This document shows, in pieces, positions 10,135 through 22,024 of a stretch of 64,000 bases of DNA. Made by a program: the position numbers and the translations under genes. Position 1 is the stretch's first letter; each line of letters starts with the position of its first letter. The notes beneath the pieces were generated by a model. The model was not told where the DNA came from. It searched no databases and worked only from the letters and a program-made list of their open reading frames with translations. The DNA comes from Posidonia oceanica (lineage: Eukaryota > Streptophyta > Magnoliopsida > Alismatales > Posidoniaceae): NCBI GenBank assembly GCA_037176725.1, contig JAZBRS010000026.1, positions 147,323,501 to 147,387,500 of the forward strand, written 5' to 3'.

Positions 10135-12847
10135 TGTGATCGTCTCGGCGACGTGGCACATGTTGCTAAAGCTCACGCGCACCGACCGATAAGAGGTCAC
10201 GACTAATGGTGAATCCGAGGAAGGACGCTCGACTCGAAAACACCGGAAAAGGCGAAGAAAATAAAGGATAAAGCAGAAACAGAGTCGCCACCTAATCTAT
10301 TGTCGGAAAGACGAGGAAAACTGAGGAAAGCATGATTAAAACATGCAAATGCGTGCTAATGCTGCTAAATGCATGACTCGTGCCAATGAATGAGACACAA
10401 AGGTCATTACGGGCTAGAGAAAGGGTAAGGACTTCTGTTACGCATAAGGAAGGTGTTAGACACCCCCATATGCCCGGAATCGGTCTTTCTAGGCTTTTTC
10501 GCTCGCATGTGTGGATGTAAGCAGTACTTGCCATTAACTTTACACCCGTAGGCGAGGAATGCTATGCCATGCTATGAATGCTTTAATATGCTTGGATGTA
10601 TGCTTAAGATGCCATGATGCATGATGGAAAACAAAACATGCGATCTATGTGCTTAGCAGCGCTGCCAGTGTTCAGAACCGAGCATGCCTCGATTCCAAAG
10701 AACTCTAGACAGTAAGCATCATCGCCCTAATGGATGCAGGCGAGAAACCAAAACGCTGGAGAAAGCCATGCAATGCGAATAGCAACATGCGATGGGATAA
10801 GTCAAAGGCGGAAAACCACGAGGAAATCGGACATTCGATGCTGAAATCCGATGATGCAAGGTGTAAAACAAGAAAACTGTGATCAAGCAATATACATGGA
10901 TGCTAGAGCATGCACTGGAAGTCATCAAATGCGGAAAACGACATTTGAATCGAAAATAATGCTTGAAATCTGGATGTAGCAAAATTAAAGTGTTGGACGC
11001 TGGGATTCTCAACGTCTAACACCTAAACTCAGGTTCTGAAGAACATAGATGCACATTTTGAAAACTGATGATTTTAATGATATATGAAAACTGTGGACAC
11101 GTAAATCATGCCAGAGGATCGATGCAAAGGCAAACAAAACTCAGAAACAAAGTACAAGCATCAAATCTGGATTTTACAGGCTTAAGGTGTTGAACGCTAG
11201 GGTCACCAACGTCTTACGTTGGACGCTGGGATCCTCAACGTCTAACAAATTAAACCAGATTTTGAAGAATGTGCATGCATATTTTAATAAACATTGATAT
11301 TAATGTAATGCAGCAACTGTGGATATGCAAATCAAGCAAGATAATCAAAACAAAAGCAAACATGCTCAGAATCAAGGGATGCAGGCCTCAAAACAGTGTG
11401 CAGCAGACTAGAAGTGTTAAACGCTAGGGATCCTGCGTCTAACGTTGGACGCTGGGATCCTCAGCGTCTAACAAATTAATCCAGATTTTAAACAGAAACT
11501 CTTCTAGATTAAAAGGATTTCAAGCAACATGCATAAGATCAAAACAGGATGCTATGAGTGTATGATAGGTGCATGCATAATGATTCAGATCTCAGAAAAT
11601 ATTTAAATCTACTTTGTAAAGGAAAATAATGAAAGAATGCAACATAGGCGTTGGACACTGGAATTGTATGCGTCCAACGTTGGATGCACCAGCTCCAGCG
11701 TCTTACACCTCGGGATGCCTCAGATCATGATTAAGCTCTCAAATCGATTCAAAACGGATAATTAGCTATCAAACAAGCAATGGCATGCATCCACGATCAG
11801 AACCATGCAAAATTTATGCTAAATGGGCTTCTGGATCGCTCCACCGACCTCCACTTACCTCTTGCCGAAATCCGATGAGTTCTCTGGCCATTAAAGGACC
11901 GGGGATCTCACAGAGCTAGGCTATGGCTCACTGTAGAGGCTTGGGAGGGTGGAGGGATGATTTCCAGATGCCATGCAGGAGTCTCGGATAGATGGGTGAG
12001 CTCAGCAATCAATGGCCGGTGACCTCATGCAAGGGACCCATCACCAGAGACGAAGGAGAAGGTGAAAACAGAGAAGAAAATGCTGGGAAAACTCGATGCA
12101 TTGCGTCAAAATTAAACATCCACAGAGAGGAAACAGAGGCTCCTACCAGAGAGGGGAAGAAGCTTACCTGTGGAGCGGCCGGAGGTGTGCCTTGAAGCTT
12201 GCCAGCGTTGGTGGACGGTGAGCCCGGACAGTGGCCTGGGTGCTGGGGAATGCTCAGGGGACTCTCTCTCGCACGAGGGGAGGCTGAGGATCACTCGAGG
12301 AGGCTGGAAGACACTGGCTCTCTCGGAATTGGATGGCACGACCGTGGAATGGGTTGGGTTCTCCCCTTTTTGCTTGGTCAAGCTAGCACAGAGGGAGTCA
12401 GTGGCAGGGCAAGGTGGGGAGGTCGTGGCAGGGTAGGACGGCATGGGAGCGAGGTTGTAGGGGTGTTAGAGGCATGGGCACGGGGTGTCAAGCCGGCATG
12501 GGAGCTCAAGACAAAGCTCTGCAATCCCGGTGCGTAGGACGCTTAACTGAGCTGCGTCCTACGTAAGATGCTGGCTGACATAGCGTCCAACGTAGGACGC
12601 TGTCAATCCTAACATCTTACATAAGACGCTGGCCTAGGTAGCGTCCAACAGCCCAGAGAGGATTTTGGAGTGTTTTCTTGGGATTTTTCTAGGGTCGGCT
12701 TAGGTTAAGGCTTGGGTAAGGTTTAGGCTTAGGATTGGGTAGGCTTAGGGTTTAGGTTGGGTTGGAGGTTGGATCCGCCATGCCACGATCCGAGCAAACT
12801 TCCAGAGAAATCTACCAACGACCAGTTGTCAAAACGGGGTGTCTACA
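10135..12847 (-). mobile_element. Solo LTR, related Tat/Ogre subfamily, TSD CTGAG
   Basis: On the minus strand the 2713-bp unit begins TGTAGACACCCCGTTTTGAC and ends ...CGATCACA. The perfect 5-bp duplication CTGAG lies at 10130-10134 and 12848-12852. The end sequence aligns with the other LTRs (plus-strand AAAGCTCACGCGCACCGACCG against AAAGCTCGCGTGCACCGATCG), and the PBS-like motif (10283-10292) and the conserved block (about 10395-10510) are retained. The body is different and only half as long, so this is a separate subfamily. It carries its own 226-bp repeats (10992-11720) and no CGTTTTGCG array. Confidence 0.88.
10992..11720. repeat. 226-bp tandem repeat inside solo LTR
   Basis: The marker GTTGGACGCTGGGAT(C/T)CTC starts at 10992, 11218 and 11444, exactly 226 bp apart. 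A degenerate fourth copy starts near 11650. The units share flanking sequence such as AACGTCTAAC and CCAGATTTT. Related CGTCCAACG/CGTAGGACGC motifs recur in inverted orientation at 12535-12650, nearer the other LTR end. Confidence 0.75.
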
Positions 12848-12959
12848 CTGAGTGAATGGTTTTATAATTGAAGAGACTGAAGTCAAAAATAAGTATAATT
12901 GAGGATACCATTAAGGAAATTAATCTTTAAACAAAGCGAGAGGGGGTAAGAAAAGCCTA

Positions 12960-13510
12960 CCTTATATAGCCTATCTTGTTTCGTGCCATTGTTAGCCTCC
13001 AATTCTGTTTTGATCACATATCAGGTTGCTCAAGCAACCACCTCCTTTGTCTCCACCCAGTGCTTCGACAATGTGCCATTCCTCAAGTTAGCAAGGATGG
13101 GGTCCATCCAGGAAGGCTCGCCTCTTGAGTCTAGACTAACCTTGCTCGTCATTACAAGCCTTTCTTCGATGTCGGGATGCTCTAGCTCTTCAAACTAAAT
13201 AACCTGTCGAAGCCCCTGCACAAACGACAAGGCAAATTTAGATAGGGTGTTTGCCCGCCAATTCTCCTCCCTTCTGACCTACACCATTTCCACACACTTA
13301 AATCTGTCAATGAGCTCTTGTGCCTTGAGCTGTTCTACAACATCTGGGGTTCCTTGGCTTCAAACTCACCCCATATCTAGCTCACCACAAGTTGCAAATC
13401 GCTATATATCAGGACCCTAGTTACTCCTACCGCACTCGCCATCCGCCACCTCCAGACCCCACTCTGTGATGAAGGAGGTCATAACCTTGTCCGCTGGGTC
13501 CACCAGGATC
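12960..13510 (-). pseudogene. Ty3 RNase H remnant
   Basis: On the minus strand the translation runs GVTRVLIYSDLQLVVS, then WGEFEAKEPQM, then AQELIDRFK...VRREENWRANTLSKFA, then EPSWMDPILANLRNGTL. This is the order of a plant Ty3 RNase H domain and its connection to integrase, including the YSDSQLVV-like Asp motif and the A-DALSKLA-like end. In-frame stops and indels break it. It lies head to head with a plus-strand protease remnant, so the two do not belong to one intact element. Confidence 0.7.
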
Positions 13511-13639
13511 TAGTTGTCCCCATTTTGTTCTTTATTTTTATTTTCTTCTCTCATTCTTTTACTATTCTAAGAAAGTGCTAATCTTCTCTTTTGGCAATAT
13601 ATACTTTCTACTCGAAACCACTGGTGATTTGCTTGTACG

Positions 13640-14410
13640 TCTCTTTGATTTGAGGGTAGGACCGTCCACCAGAAGTGCCCAAGAACAACCACAAAGATCA
13701 ATTTCAATGATGAGGACATGAAGGGCATGGTCATGCCACATGATAATGCACTTGTCATCGCAACAACCATATCAAACTCAATGGTGAAGCAAGTGCTGGT
13801 GGACAACAACTCGTGTGACATTCTGTATTGCGAGCTATTATGCAAAATGGGTTTCAGTTCAGACAATCTCAAGCCCATGTAGACTCACCTAATCGATTTC
13901 AACAACCACACAATGCCTACTGAAGGAACAATAATACTTCCAATTACTCCAGGTAGTGAAGGAGAGAATTACCATCATGACTAAATTTGTTGTTGTTAAG
14001 ATTCCTAATTGCTATAATATGATCCTTGGGCAACCGTCATTAAACAAGTTCCAAGCAGTCACCTCCACATACAACCTATGCAGAAGTTTCCCACCATGGG
14101 AGGAACGGGGTGCATCCAAGGTGACCAGGTGGCAACACGAGAGTGTTACGCCACCTCGCTATAAGCCAAAGAAGCAGAAGCACTAGTTCTTATCAAATCA
14201 GAGGTCAACCAGTAAGACAACAACTGATTGTGGAGATAGATTGCACACTCGGTGAGTCTACCAACCAGCCAAGAATGAAACCTACACAGGAAACCAAGGA
14301 GATCAAGCTAGGGCCACCATCCTCTTTGAGGAAGCTGAAGATTGAAGTTTCCCTTCCTAAAGAGGTACGATTAAAATTTATTGATTTTCTTTCTGAAATT
14401 TAGAAAAACT
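13640..14410 (+). pseudogene. Ty3 gag-pol protease remnant
   Basis: The plus-strand translation includes FNDEDMKGMVMPHDNALVIA, then VLVDNNSCDILYC (the retropepsin VDTGSSADIL region with the catalytic motif altered), then LPITPG, and after a frame change FVVVKIPNCYNMILGQP and LNKFQAVTSTYNL. GDQVATRECYATSL follows, and the stretch ends with LPKEVRLKFIDFL, the lead-in to reverse transcriptase. These are landmarks of plant Ty3 polyproteins. Stops and at least one frameshift make it non-functional, and reverse transcriptase itself is missing beyond 14410. Confidence 0.8.
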
Positions 14411-15023
14411 ACGAAATATAAATGTTACTGCCAAGTGATGGCAAGGTTAGCCAGTCAAAATGGCAACTAAAAAGAAAAGTAAATATGAAAATGTAAATGT
14501 TAGTGCTAGGGGCAAGGTTAGTCTTTCGATATGGCAACTAAAAAAAGAGAGAAAATTGTAAAAATTTAAATGACTAGAAATGTGCCAAGTTGTTAGTAGT
14601 AAGAAAGCAAAGTCAGACAGCTTAGGAAGTAGTTGCAAAAGGAAAATAAAGATCCACCTTATGGTAGATCGAAAAAAAATATATTTTTTGTTTTCAATTT
14701 TTTAGTTTTTTTTGTTATTTTATTTAAACACAAATATTTTGTCCAATCAACAATTCAAGTTAACAACTCTTATAAAGTCCCCAACGAAGTCCCCAGTCTA
14801 TTGCACCATTTGAGTGAGGGACACCCTCCTTTTTTATTTTTGACTCACTTTCTTTTTGAAAAGTTCTCTCAATTAATGTCCTTCTAGTGGGAAGGCATTA
14901 AATTATGATGGCACCACACTTTCTCACTCATCCATATATGAACCTCTCGTCTCTCCTGAAAGCCCATAGTAACAAAAGTAAAGATGAACAAATGGAAAAG
15001 GCAAGTGACACAAACAATAATAT
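14411..15023. other. Retroelement debris with a PBS-like site
   Basis: A roughly 75-bp near-duplication containing GCAAGGTTAG and ATGGCAACTAAAAA occurs at about 14435-14545. At 14782-14800 the minus strand reads TGGGGACTTCGTTGGGGAC, which resembles the Tat/Ogre-type primer binding site TGGCGACTCCGCTGGGGA. If that is real, the flanking sequence at higher coordinates would be the end of an old minus-strand LTR that was later split by insertions. No coding sequence was found. Confidence 0.4.
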
Positions 15024-15028
15024 GATAT

Positions 15029-17277
15029 TGTCACAACTCTCGTCGCGACAGTAAAATTCTAAAACACAACTAAAATTATTTTAAAATAAAGAACTTAATA
15101 ATTAAATGTAAAAAAATTAAAATAAATAATTAAACTAAACAAGCGCTAAACTCTATCAAAGACCTATGCTGTGCAAATACATGACTCCTATATGTATTAA
15201 ACTGGACTGCTACTCTAATATCTGCATCTACAATAAAACATTAAAAACACACATGAGTGACATCTAGTAATCACTCAACACATCCCTACAATCTACTAAA
15301 AACAACAAACTAGGAAACTAGAGCTGTTGAATGCTCGACTCCCAAACTAACATGGTCGTCCCGAGTGACAGTACCAGAACCAAAATCCTACACTTCAATA
15401 TACCATTCCCAAACAAGCATGAAATCTTTTAAAGATGCATTTTCACAAGCTTTTCCCTTTTCTAAATCAAAACCACTTGCATATTTGAAATTTCTTTAAA
15501 TCATGCATATACTTGAAATGACTACTCAATGTCAAATCAAGTCCACCACAATCTCAAAACCACACCAACCACTCACACACACAATCCAAAACCTGTTGTG
15601 TTGCCCAATGCTAAGCGACCGACACTAGCCAGAAGTAGCCACCAAGGCGCACTACACTGCCACGATTGAGCCACCCTGTGCAAGAGCTCTCCTATCTCAG
15701 GTACGTACTCTAAGAACCCTTATCCATCCACACAAGACACACACACATGGTCTGCCCTCTCGACATCTTCAAGACTGTTACACTTGACCATCCGGAGGAA
15801 TTTTTCACCTCTTGATCCTGCTAATACAACTTCCTAGACCTCAGCCTAGTATCTTGCTCACGACCATCCAAAAGTATCAATCATCCTTAGTCCGTCGACA
15901 TGATCCTTCGACCTCTTAAATCCAAACCTCATCCTCAATCTTTTGGTCACACAGACCTCAACCTTGACCTCTCAATCTCCTCTAAAATCATGAAAATCCT
16001 TTTCCAAATCCTCTTCAAAACTTATACATTTCTTTCCAAACCCTTTTTGAAAAATCATTTGAAAATTTTTCAAAAACCAACTCAAAACACCAACCACAGC
16101 ATCTCGCTATCCTAGCCACTGCCATAACATGCACCAAAAACGCACAAACCAAGCGGGCTAGCCACACGCACGTTGGAAACACACAACTCAAGGTGGCATT
16201 TTTGCCCAACCAACACACAGGCGCATCTCACCCCAAAACCAAAACTCAAACCTGCAAATTCTCAAAATCACATACACCATAGCAAGAAGCCAAAACTCAT
16301 TGGAAATCTGAAATAATCCAACCGAATAAAACCTAAATCATGCATTATAATCTATGCAAACCAAAAAACCCACCAAACAAACACACACAAGGAACCCCAC
16401 ACACAACACCTCCAGCTACTACAACTGGATTCCTCACATGGAATCCCAAGGCATCAAACTCCCCACATGGAATCACAAAGCACATCCACAACAATCATGC
16501 AATTATAAAATAAAAGAGATCCAAGATGTGTACCTTTCAAATTTCGAGAAAAGGAAACCAAACAGTATCAACAACCTCCCCACCAAAGCTCTGCCCTTAC
16601 AACCCGAACGACAGCGGCAGTGTAGCAACAGTAGCAACAGCAGCACCTCAACAACGACGCCACACGGCAACAGTAATAGCTCACGCAGTAGTAGCGCACG
16701 ACAGCAACTTAACAACAGCAACAGCAACAGCAACACCCATAGTCCTCTGATTAACACCTACACCAAGCTCGATCATCCTCCCGAACTCTCGATCTCTCTC
16801 TCAAACTCTCTCGATTCCCCTCTCGAGATTTCTCTCTCGTGCCCCCCTACCCCCATCATGCCTCAATTTAAGAGCAAACAAATCCGACACCATTCATAAG
16901 CAGTACTGTCACGAGTGATACTGTAGCATGGCAGTAATGGTCTATCTCATGTTTCACATAGTCACGGGCACAACACGCCAAAGGAGATCACGGGCACAAC
17001 GTGTAAGAGAGGATCGCAGGCATACTTCGCCAAATAGAGAATCCATTGAGAGAAAATACCAACAAAACACTTTGATTACCCAAAAATTTAACATCAATGG
17101 TAATCAAAATACCCAACCACACAACAAGGCTCATTAGTCATTTCCCTCTACCCTAGAAAAGCTCACCTGCTCAAATGACACATGCAACCCATACGTGCAG
17201 CTAACACACACGGGTAACACATGGCACTCACCCACGCAACTCCACCAGACAACTCCAACAGAAACACATATGTTACA
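15029..17277 (+). mobile_element. Solo LTR of a second retrotransposon family, TSD GATAT
   Basis: The 2249-bp unit starts TGTCACAACTCTCGTCGCGA and ends ACACATATGTTACA. The perfect 5-bp duplication GATAT lies at 15024-15028 and 17278-17282. The TGTCAC...TTACA ends and the GTCGCGAC motif are like those of Tekay/Del chromovirus LTRs, but family assignment is inference. A trinucleotide-rich AGCAACAGT tract at 16610-16735 produces a Ser/Asn/Thr-rich open frame that I regard as an artefact. There is no internal region, so it is a solo LTR. It interrupts older Tat-like debris. Confidence 0.88.
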
Positions 17278-17282
17278 GATAT

Positions 17283-18325
17283 TAAGAATGACACGGAGTC
17301 GCCACCTAGGTTAAAGAAACAAGGGTTGGAAAGGAACATGATAACCTACTTTACTGACACATGAAAACCCTAGGAAGTAATCTCCATGGCTAAGATTATG
17401 AATTCGGGTTATTAAGTATGAAAGGAGAAGAATAGAAGACCACCTATGCACTTGTTCATAGACAGTTTCTGCTAACTGTTGGGACTTCTTGTGATTAAAA
17501 ACAAAAAAGAAAACTAAAGAACGATAACAATATGAAATAACATGGGACTTTCAACGAAAAATAGCAACTCAAGGAGTGATTTTGGTATTCGATTCAATGA
17601 CGATAACTTTGATGGAAAGGGATGAGCCCCCTCTAAAGAGAGAGGTTGTGTAGCAACCTTGAACTTGAGAAAGTGAGTGAAGTCCTTAGCTAGAGAGCGA
17701 AAAAGATTTCAAGGCAACACATAAAACAACAACCAAAAAGATCATGAAAATATACTTGTTTTCTAAGTGAAGATGGATGTGATTGTGTTATCCAAATGAT
17801 TTGAAATCAAGGAAGTGTTTCCAAACCTCAAAGAAGATTTGAAATCTCTTGGGAAAACTTGAAAAGATATTAGGAAAGCAAAACCTTTAGCTTTACCAAC
17901 TAGAAAGGCTAATTCACGCAAGATATGTAGTATTAGCTTAATAAAGCATGGATTTCACTTGCAAAATCAAAACTAACTTAAATCAAATGCTAAGTGCACG
18001 TGTATCGGAGTGTGTGGAGCATAAATATAGCAAAATAAAAGTGTGGGACGTGGATGTGGTGGGTGTCCCTTAGGCAAAGAAATTGAAGGAAATAGATGAA
18101 GTAAACAAGATTAAGACTATGAAAGACTACTTATAGATACCCCGGTTTTCATGAAATTAAGGTGATGAACGTTGCTCCAAGATTGAAGAGACTCTTTCCA
18201 CTTAATCCAAATCCACACTTAGCCATTTTTCCACCAAAAATCATCCTCCAAGGCCTAACTTTTCCCTCAACTTTAAGCTGATCAAAACCCAATTGAATCA
18301 AGCTCAAATTAAGCAAAACCACTTC
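17283..18325 (-). mobile_element. Older Tat-like LTR debris, left part
   Basis: Just outside the nested solo LTR the minus strand carries GGTGGCGACTCCG (plus 17295-17306), the same PBS-like motif as in the other LTRs here. The following kilobase has no open frame. The segment is interrupted by the hAT element at 18326 and resumes at 21302, so it is older than both insertions. Its outer boundary could not be found. Confidence 0.45.
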
Positions 18326-18547
18326 TAGACATGGCAAATAGGCCAAGTCGACCTTGGACCGTCCGACCTGGCCGAGAAAATAGCCCGACTCGACCCAAGA
18401 GAAATCCAGGCCGAGCTAGCCCAGGCCCGTATCAAGCCATGGGCGTGCCGAGCTCGTGGGCCAGGCCCGTTAGGCTCGGCCGAGTAGGCCCAATATGGGC
18501 CCGGTCCTCGGAACGGGCCAGGTCGGACTAGGTCGACCTCGAAATTT

Positions 18548-18548
<1 letters not shown>

Positions 18549-18580
<32 letters not shown>
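18549..18580. repeat. (TA)n microsatellite
   Basis: An uninterrupted TA run of about 30 bp lies between the left subterminal region and the body of the hAT element. A similar (TA)n run lies at about 23690-23713 in AGO6 intron 14. Confidence 0.9.
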
Positions 18581-18583
<3 letters not shown>

Positions 18584-19119
18584 CACACGTTGGCAATGAC
18601 GGGTCAAACCAGTAGTTGCATTGCCAACGTTAAATATTAACGTTGGGTGTTACATTTATTTATTTCCCTTCTTCTTCTTCTATAAATACTCTCCCATACT
18701 TCTCATTTTCTTCACACAATTCACTCTTCCCTCTATTCTCTACTCTACTACAAGTCTACAACACTCTCATTCTCTCAATTCTCTCATTCTCTCTAACTTT
18801 TTCAAATTCTCAAAACTCAAGTAAAGAGTTCAAGTTTGACTCTAAACTCCGTCACAACATCTATTCCAGCCTCCAACAATAAAATTTTTGTACTTCTAAT
18901 CTCTTCAATTTCTCTACTTCTAATCCCTCCATTTTTGGATTTTAGGTTTTTTGGGTCAAGATTTTTTTTTTTATCAATTTTTTAATACATTATAATGGCA
19001 TATGCATTTGAAAATATAGAAAGTCAATATTATATCCCTACCTAAGAGTCAGACTAGCCTCAAACCACACAAACCATACGAACACAATCCACAGCCACAG
19101 AAAAATTTAGAAAACAAAG

Positions 19120-20970
19120 TTCATGAATTTGGGAACATGTAATCTTAGACCCTGTAGATGAAAATAAATGTAATTGTAATTATTTTAGTACAGAATACAC
19201 TTATCCTAGATGTAGGGGTGTAAGTCATATAGCTAAGCATTTACAAAAATGTATAGCTATACATAATAAAGATGATAATACATATTTAAGACAATCTAAA
19301 TTGCACGTAGATTCCATTAGATTAATAAATTGAAAATATAATGTAGAAGAAACAAAAGAAGGTTCGACAAAATTTATAGTATAAGAAGAACAACCATTTT
19401 CTTTTTCTGAAAATAAAAAATTTGAATCTTGTGTACAAAAATATTTTAACCCACAATTTAAAATCATTCTAGGAACACTACTAAAAATATAATTTATAAA
19501 ACATTTTAAAAAAATTTATTGAAAATATTTTTTAATTTATTATGTAAAATATCATTGACTTGTGATGTTTTGACTGACCTTAATAATTTTCCATACTTAT
19601 GTTTAACTGCACATTAGATAAATATAGAATGAGATTTACAAAAAAGATTAATTACTTTTAAAGTATTTGATCATCCACATAATGGTAAAGCTATAGCAAA
19701 TATGATAGAAGATATTGCTAAAGAATTTAACATATATTATAAAATTAATACAATATCTTTTGATAATACTTCTAATAATAATGTTGCAATAGAAATAATA
19801 AAAAAATATTAAACCAATATTAAATGATAATTTATTTCATTGTAGGTGTTGTCACATTTTAATTGTACAAAAATATATAGATTGCATTAAACCTTATATA
19901 GAAAATATAATATCAGCTATTTTATTTATTCAAACATCAGCTAAAAGATATCAAGAATTTAGACATCTATGTGCAGAAAATGGTTTAAAATCTAAAAAAT
20001 TTAAGTTAGATGTTCAACATAGATGGAACTCAACATATGATATATTAAGTTTATCTTATTGTAACATAATTACAACATATGATAATACACAATCTAATTA
20101 TTTGTTAAATAATGAAAATTGGCAAAATTCTAACATTATTCGTAATTTTTTAGAACCATTTTATAATACAACTAAACAATTATCATGTCAATATTATCCT
20201 ACTAGTTCTTTAGTTTTAATTTATTTATTTAATATTACAAACATTTTTTAACAATATAGGCATATCCCAACTTTTATAAATATTATTCAATTAATGAAGA
20301 TAAATATAATAATTATTAGGATGAACCTTCAATGTAGACATGTTTAACATTAATTATGGACCCTAAGCATAAATTAGTTAATTATATGGTGCTTATCGAT
20401 GATATTTTTAATAACATAAACAAATCTGAAAGAATAGATACATTTAATAAAAAAATTAAGAAAACTTTATATACATTATTTAATGAATATGTTAGAAATT
20501 ATGATAAGGTAATTGTAGTGCTCACACATTTAGTTTTGTAGGAACACATACTACTATTAGTAGTAATAGTTCATTTTGAAGTAAATTAAATAAGAAAAAA
20601 AATACGTAAAATAAACTACTAATAAGGAATTAGAAAATTTAGAATGTAAATTTACTTTTAGTGAACTTGAATTGTCTAACTTAGATATATTAAAATGATA
20701 GTCTAGTACTACAATTAAGTTTCCTATATTTTTTAAAATAATTAAAAATTTATTAACAAATCCGACGTCTATTATGACATCAAAGTCTACATTTTCTACA
20801 GGTAAAAGAATTTTAAATGATAAAAAATGTAAATTATTAGAAAAATCGGTAAAACCTTCGTATACTTAAAGAACTGGTACGATACAATTAATCGTCTTCA
20901 ACACTTGAACTTAAACGACAAATTAGAAGATGATGAGACATCAACTTCAATAGGAACGAACTCTACTTAT
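19120..20970 (+). pseudogene. hAT transposase, degenerate
   Basis: The plus-strand translation shows a BED-finger-like start (WEHVILDPVDENKCNCNYF, TEYTYPRCRGVSHIAKHLQKC). After several frame changes it shows FHCRCCHILIVQKYID and AKRYQEFRHLCAENGLKSK followed by LDVQHRWNSTYDIL. The last block matches the hAT catalytic-domain signature LDVxTRWNSTYxML. A region near 20356-20540 (DPKHKLVNYMV...LFNEY) resembles the hAT linker before the dimerisation domain. More than ten stops and frameshifts interrupt it, so it is inactive. Base composition is extremely AT-rich, consistent with decay. Confidence 0.85.
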
Positions 20971-21309
20971 GATTAATTGAAAATAGATAATATTTTTTGT
21001 AAAACTTTTAATTTATATTAATGTAATAATTGTAAATGTAAAAATGTAAAATATTGAATATTTTATGTATTTTTCAATTTTTTATATATATATCAAATAT
21101 TTCATAATAAGTAATTTTTTTAAAAAATATATATATTTTTTTAAACAAACCGACCCGACCCAATGGCAAGCCATAGACTGTACTCGAGCCAAGTCTTTAT
21201 AAAATCAGATCCGACCCATCAAACCAGATGACCCAACCCAAGCCCGTCGAAGCCACGTTCACAGGCCGAGTCAACCCAACTCAGCCCAATTTACATGACT
21301 AACCACTTC

Positions 21310-22024
21310 CATATGAAAGAATACACTTTTCTCTTTTCAAAATGTTATTGCATATTCAAAACCAACTTATAAACTACCTCGTAGAAACCTTCGAGACTCA
21401 ATGTGTGGAACGCACGTTTGTGATGCACATTGGAGACACGCATTTAACTAGTGCACGTCATTCTAACACATTGGCCTAGCATGTTCACCCACAATCCAAT
21501 TCGCTTGCAGAGTCATTTGCTGATATGGCTTAATCCTAACCATTCGTAGAGATCTACGCCTCCCTTCGAGTTCCACATCCTAAAAACCCACATCCTACAT
21601 TTATTTTACCATCAACCACCATCAAGGCTTCTTCACAAGCTTGAAAAGGAACACGACTTTCACAAGGTCGGAACCAAGTGTATAATTACCATTCAACAGC
21701 AAGTAATCTAATTCAAAGATATAAATTAAATAATTAAATGAGTAACAAGCATGAGTAAACAACCAGAAATTAACTAAAACAATCATGTCGATAACACAAG
21801 TCAACACATGCTATCAAAAAAAAAGTACCACATAAAAAATCATTTAAACTGCCAAATTTTTCTATTTTTTGGAACAAAGGACATTACAAAAATGTCGATA
21901 TCCAAATCATCCCTCCAATATATCATGTATATGCTCTATATGGTATTCCCTTTGGCGAAAAAAAGAAGAAGATACCTGAAACATGGTGTTAGATATTCAC
22001 AAAAATTACCCACCTCACATCACG
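21310..22024. other. AGO6 3' flank and older LTR debris
   Basis: Immediately right of the hAT target duplication the sequence continues the older debris seen left of the hAT. Further right it must include the AGO6 3' untranslated region, since the stop codon is at 22025-22027. No polyadenylation signal can be chosen with confidence, and no gene other than the AGO6 tail is visible. Confidence 0.4.

Larger units (their letters stand above)
18326..21301 (+). mobile_element. hAT DNA transposon, 2976 bp, perfect 8-bp TSD
   Basis: The element is bounded by ACCACTTC at 18318-18325 and again at 21302-21309, a perfect 8-bp target duplication as expected for hAT elements. The ends form imperfect terminal inverted repeats: TAGACATGGCAAATAGGCC at the left, and TAGTCATGTAAATTGGGC on the minus strand at the right. 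Subterminal regions (18340-18540 and 21150-21290) are packed with GGCC(C)G/GCCGAG/GACCCGAC motifs typical of hAT transposase-binding regions. It contains an (AT)n run and a dead transposase. It lies about 0.7 kb beyond the AGO6 stop codon. Confidence 0.93.

Noticed and set aside
16354..16899. 181-codon Ser/Asn/Thr-rich ORF
   Set aside because: It lies wholly inside a solo LTR and is driven by an AGCAACAGT-like tract with no domain.
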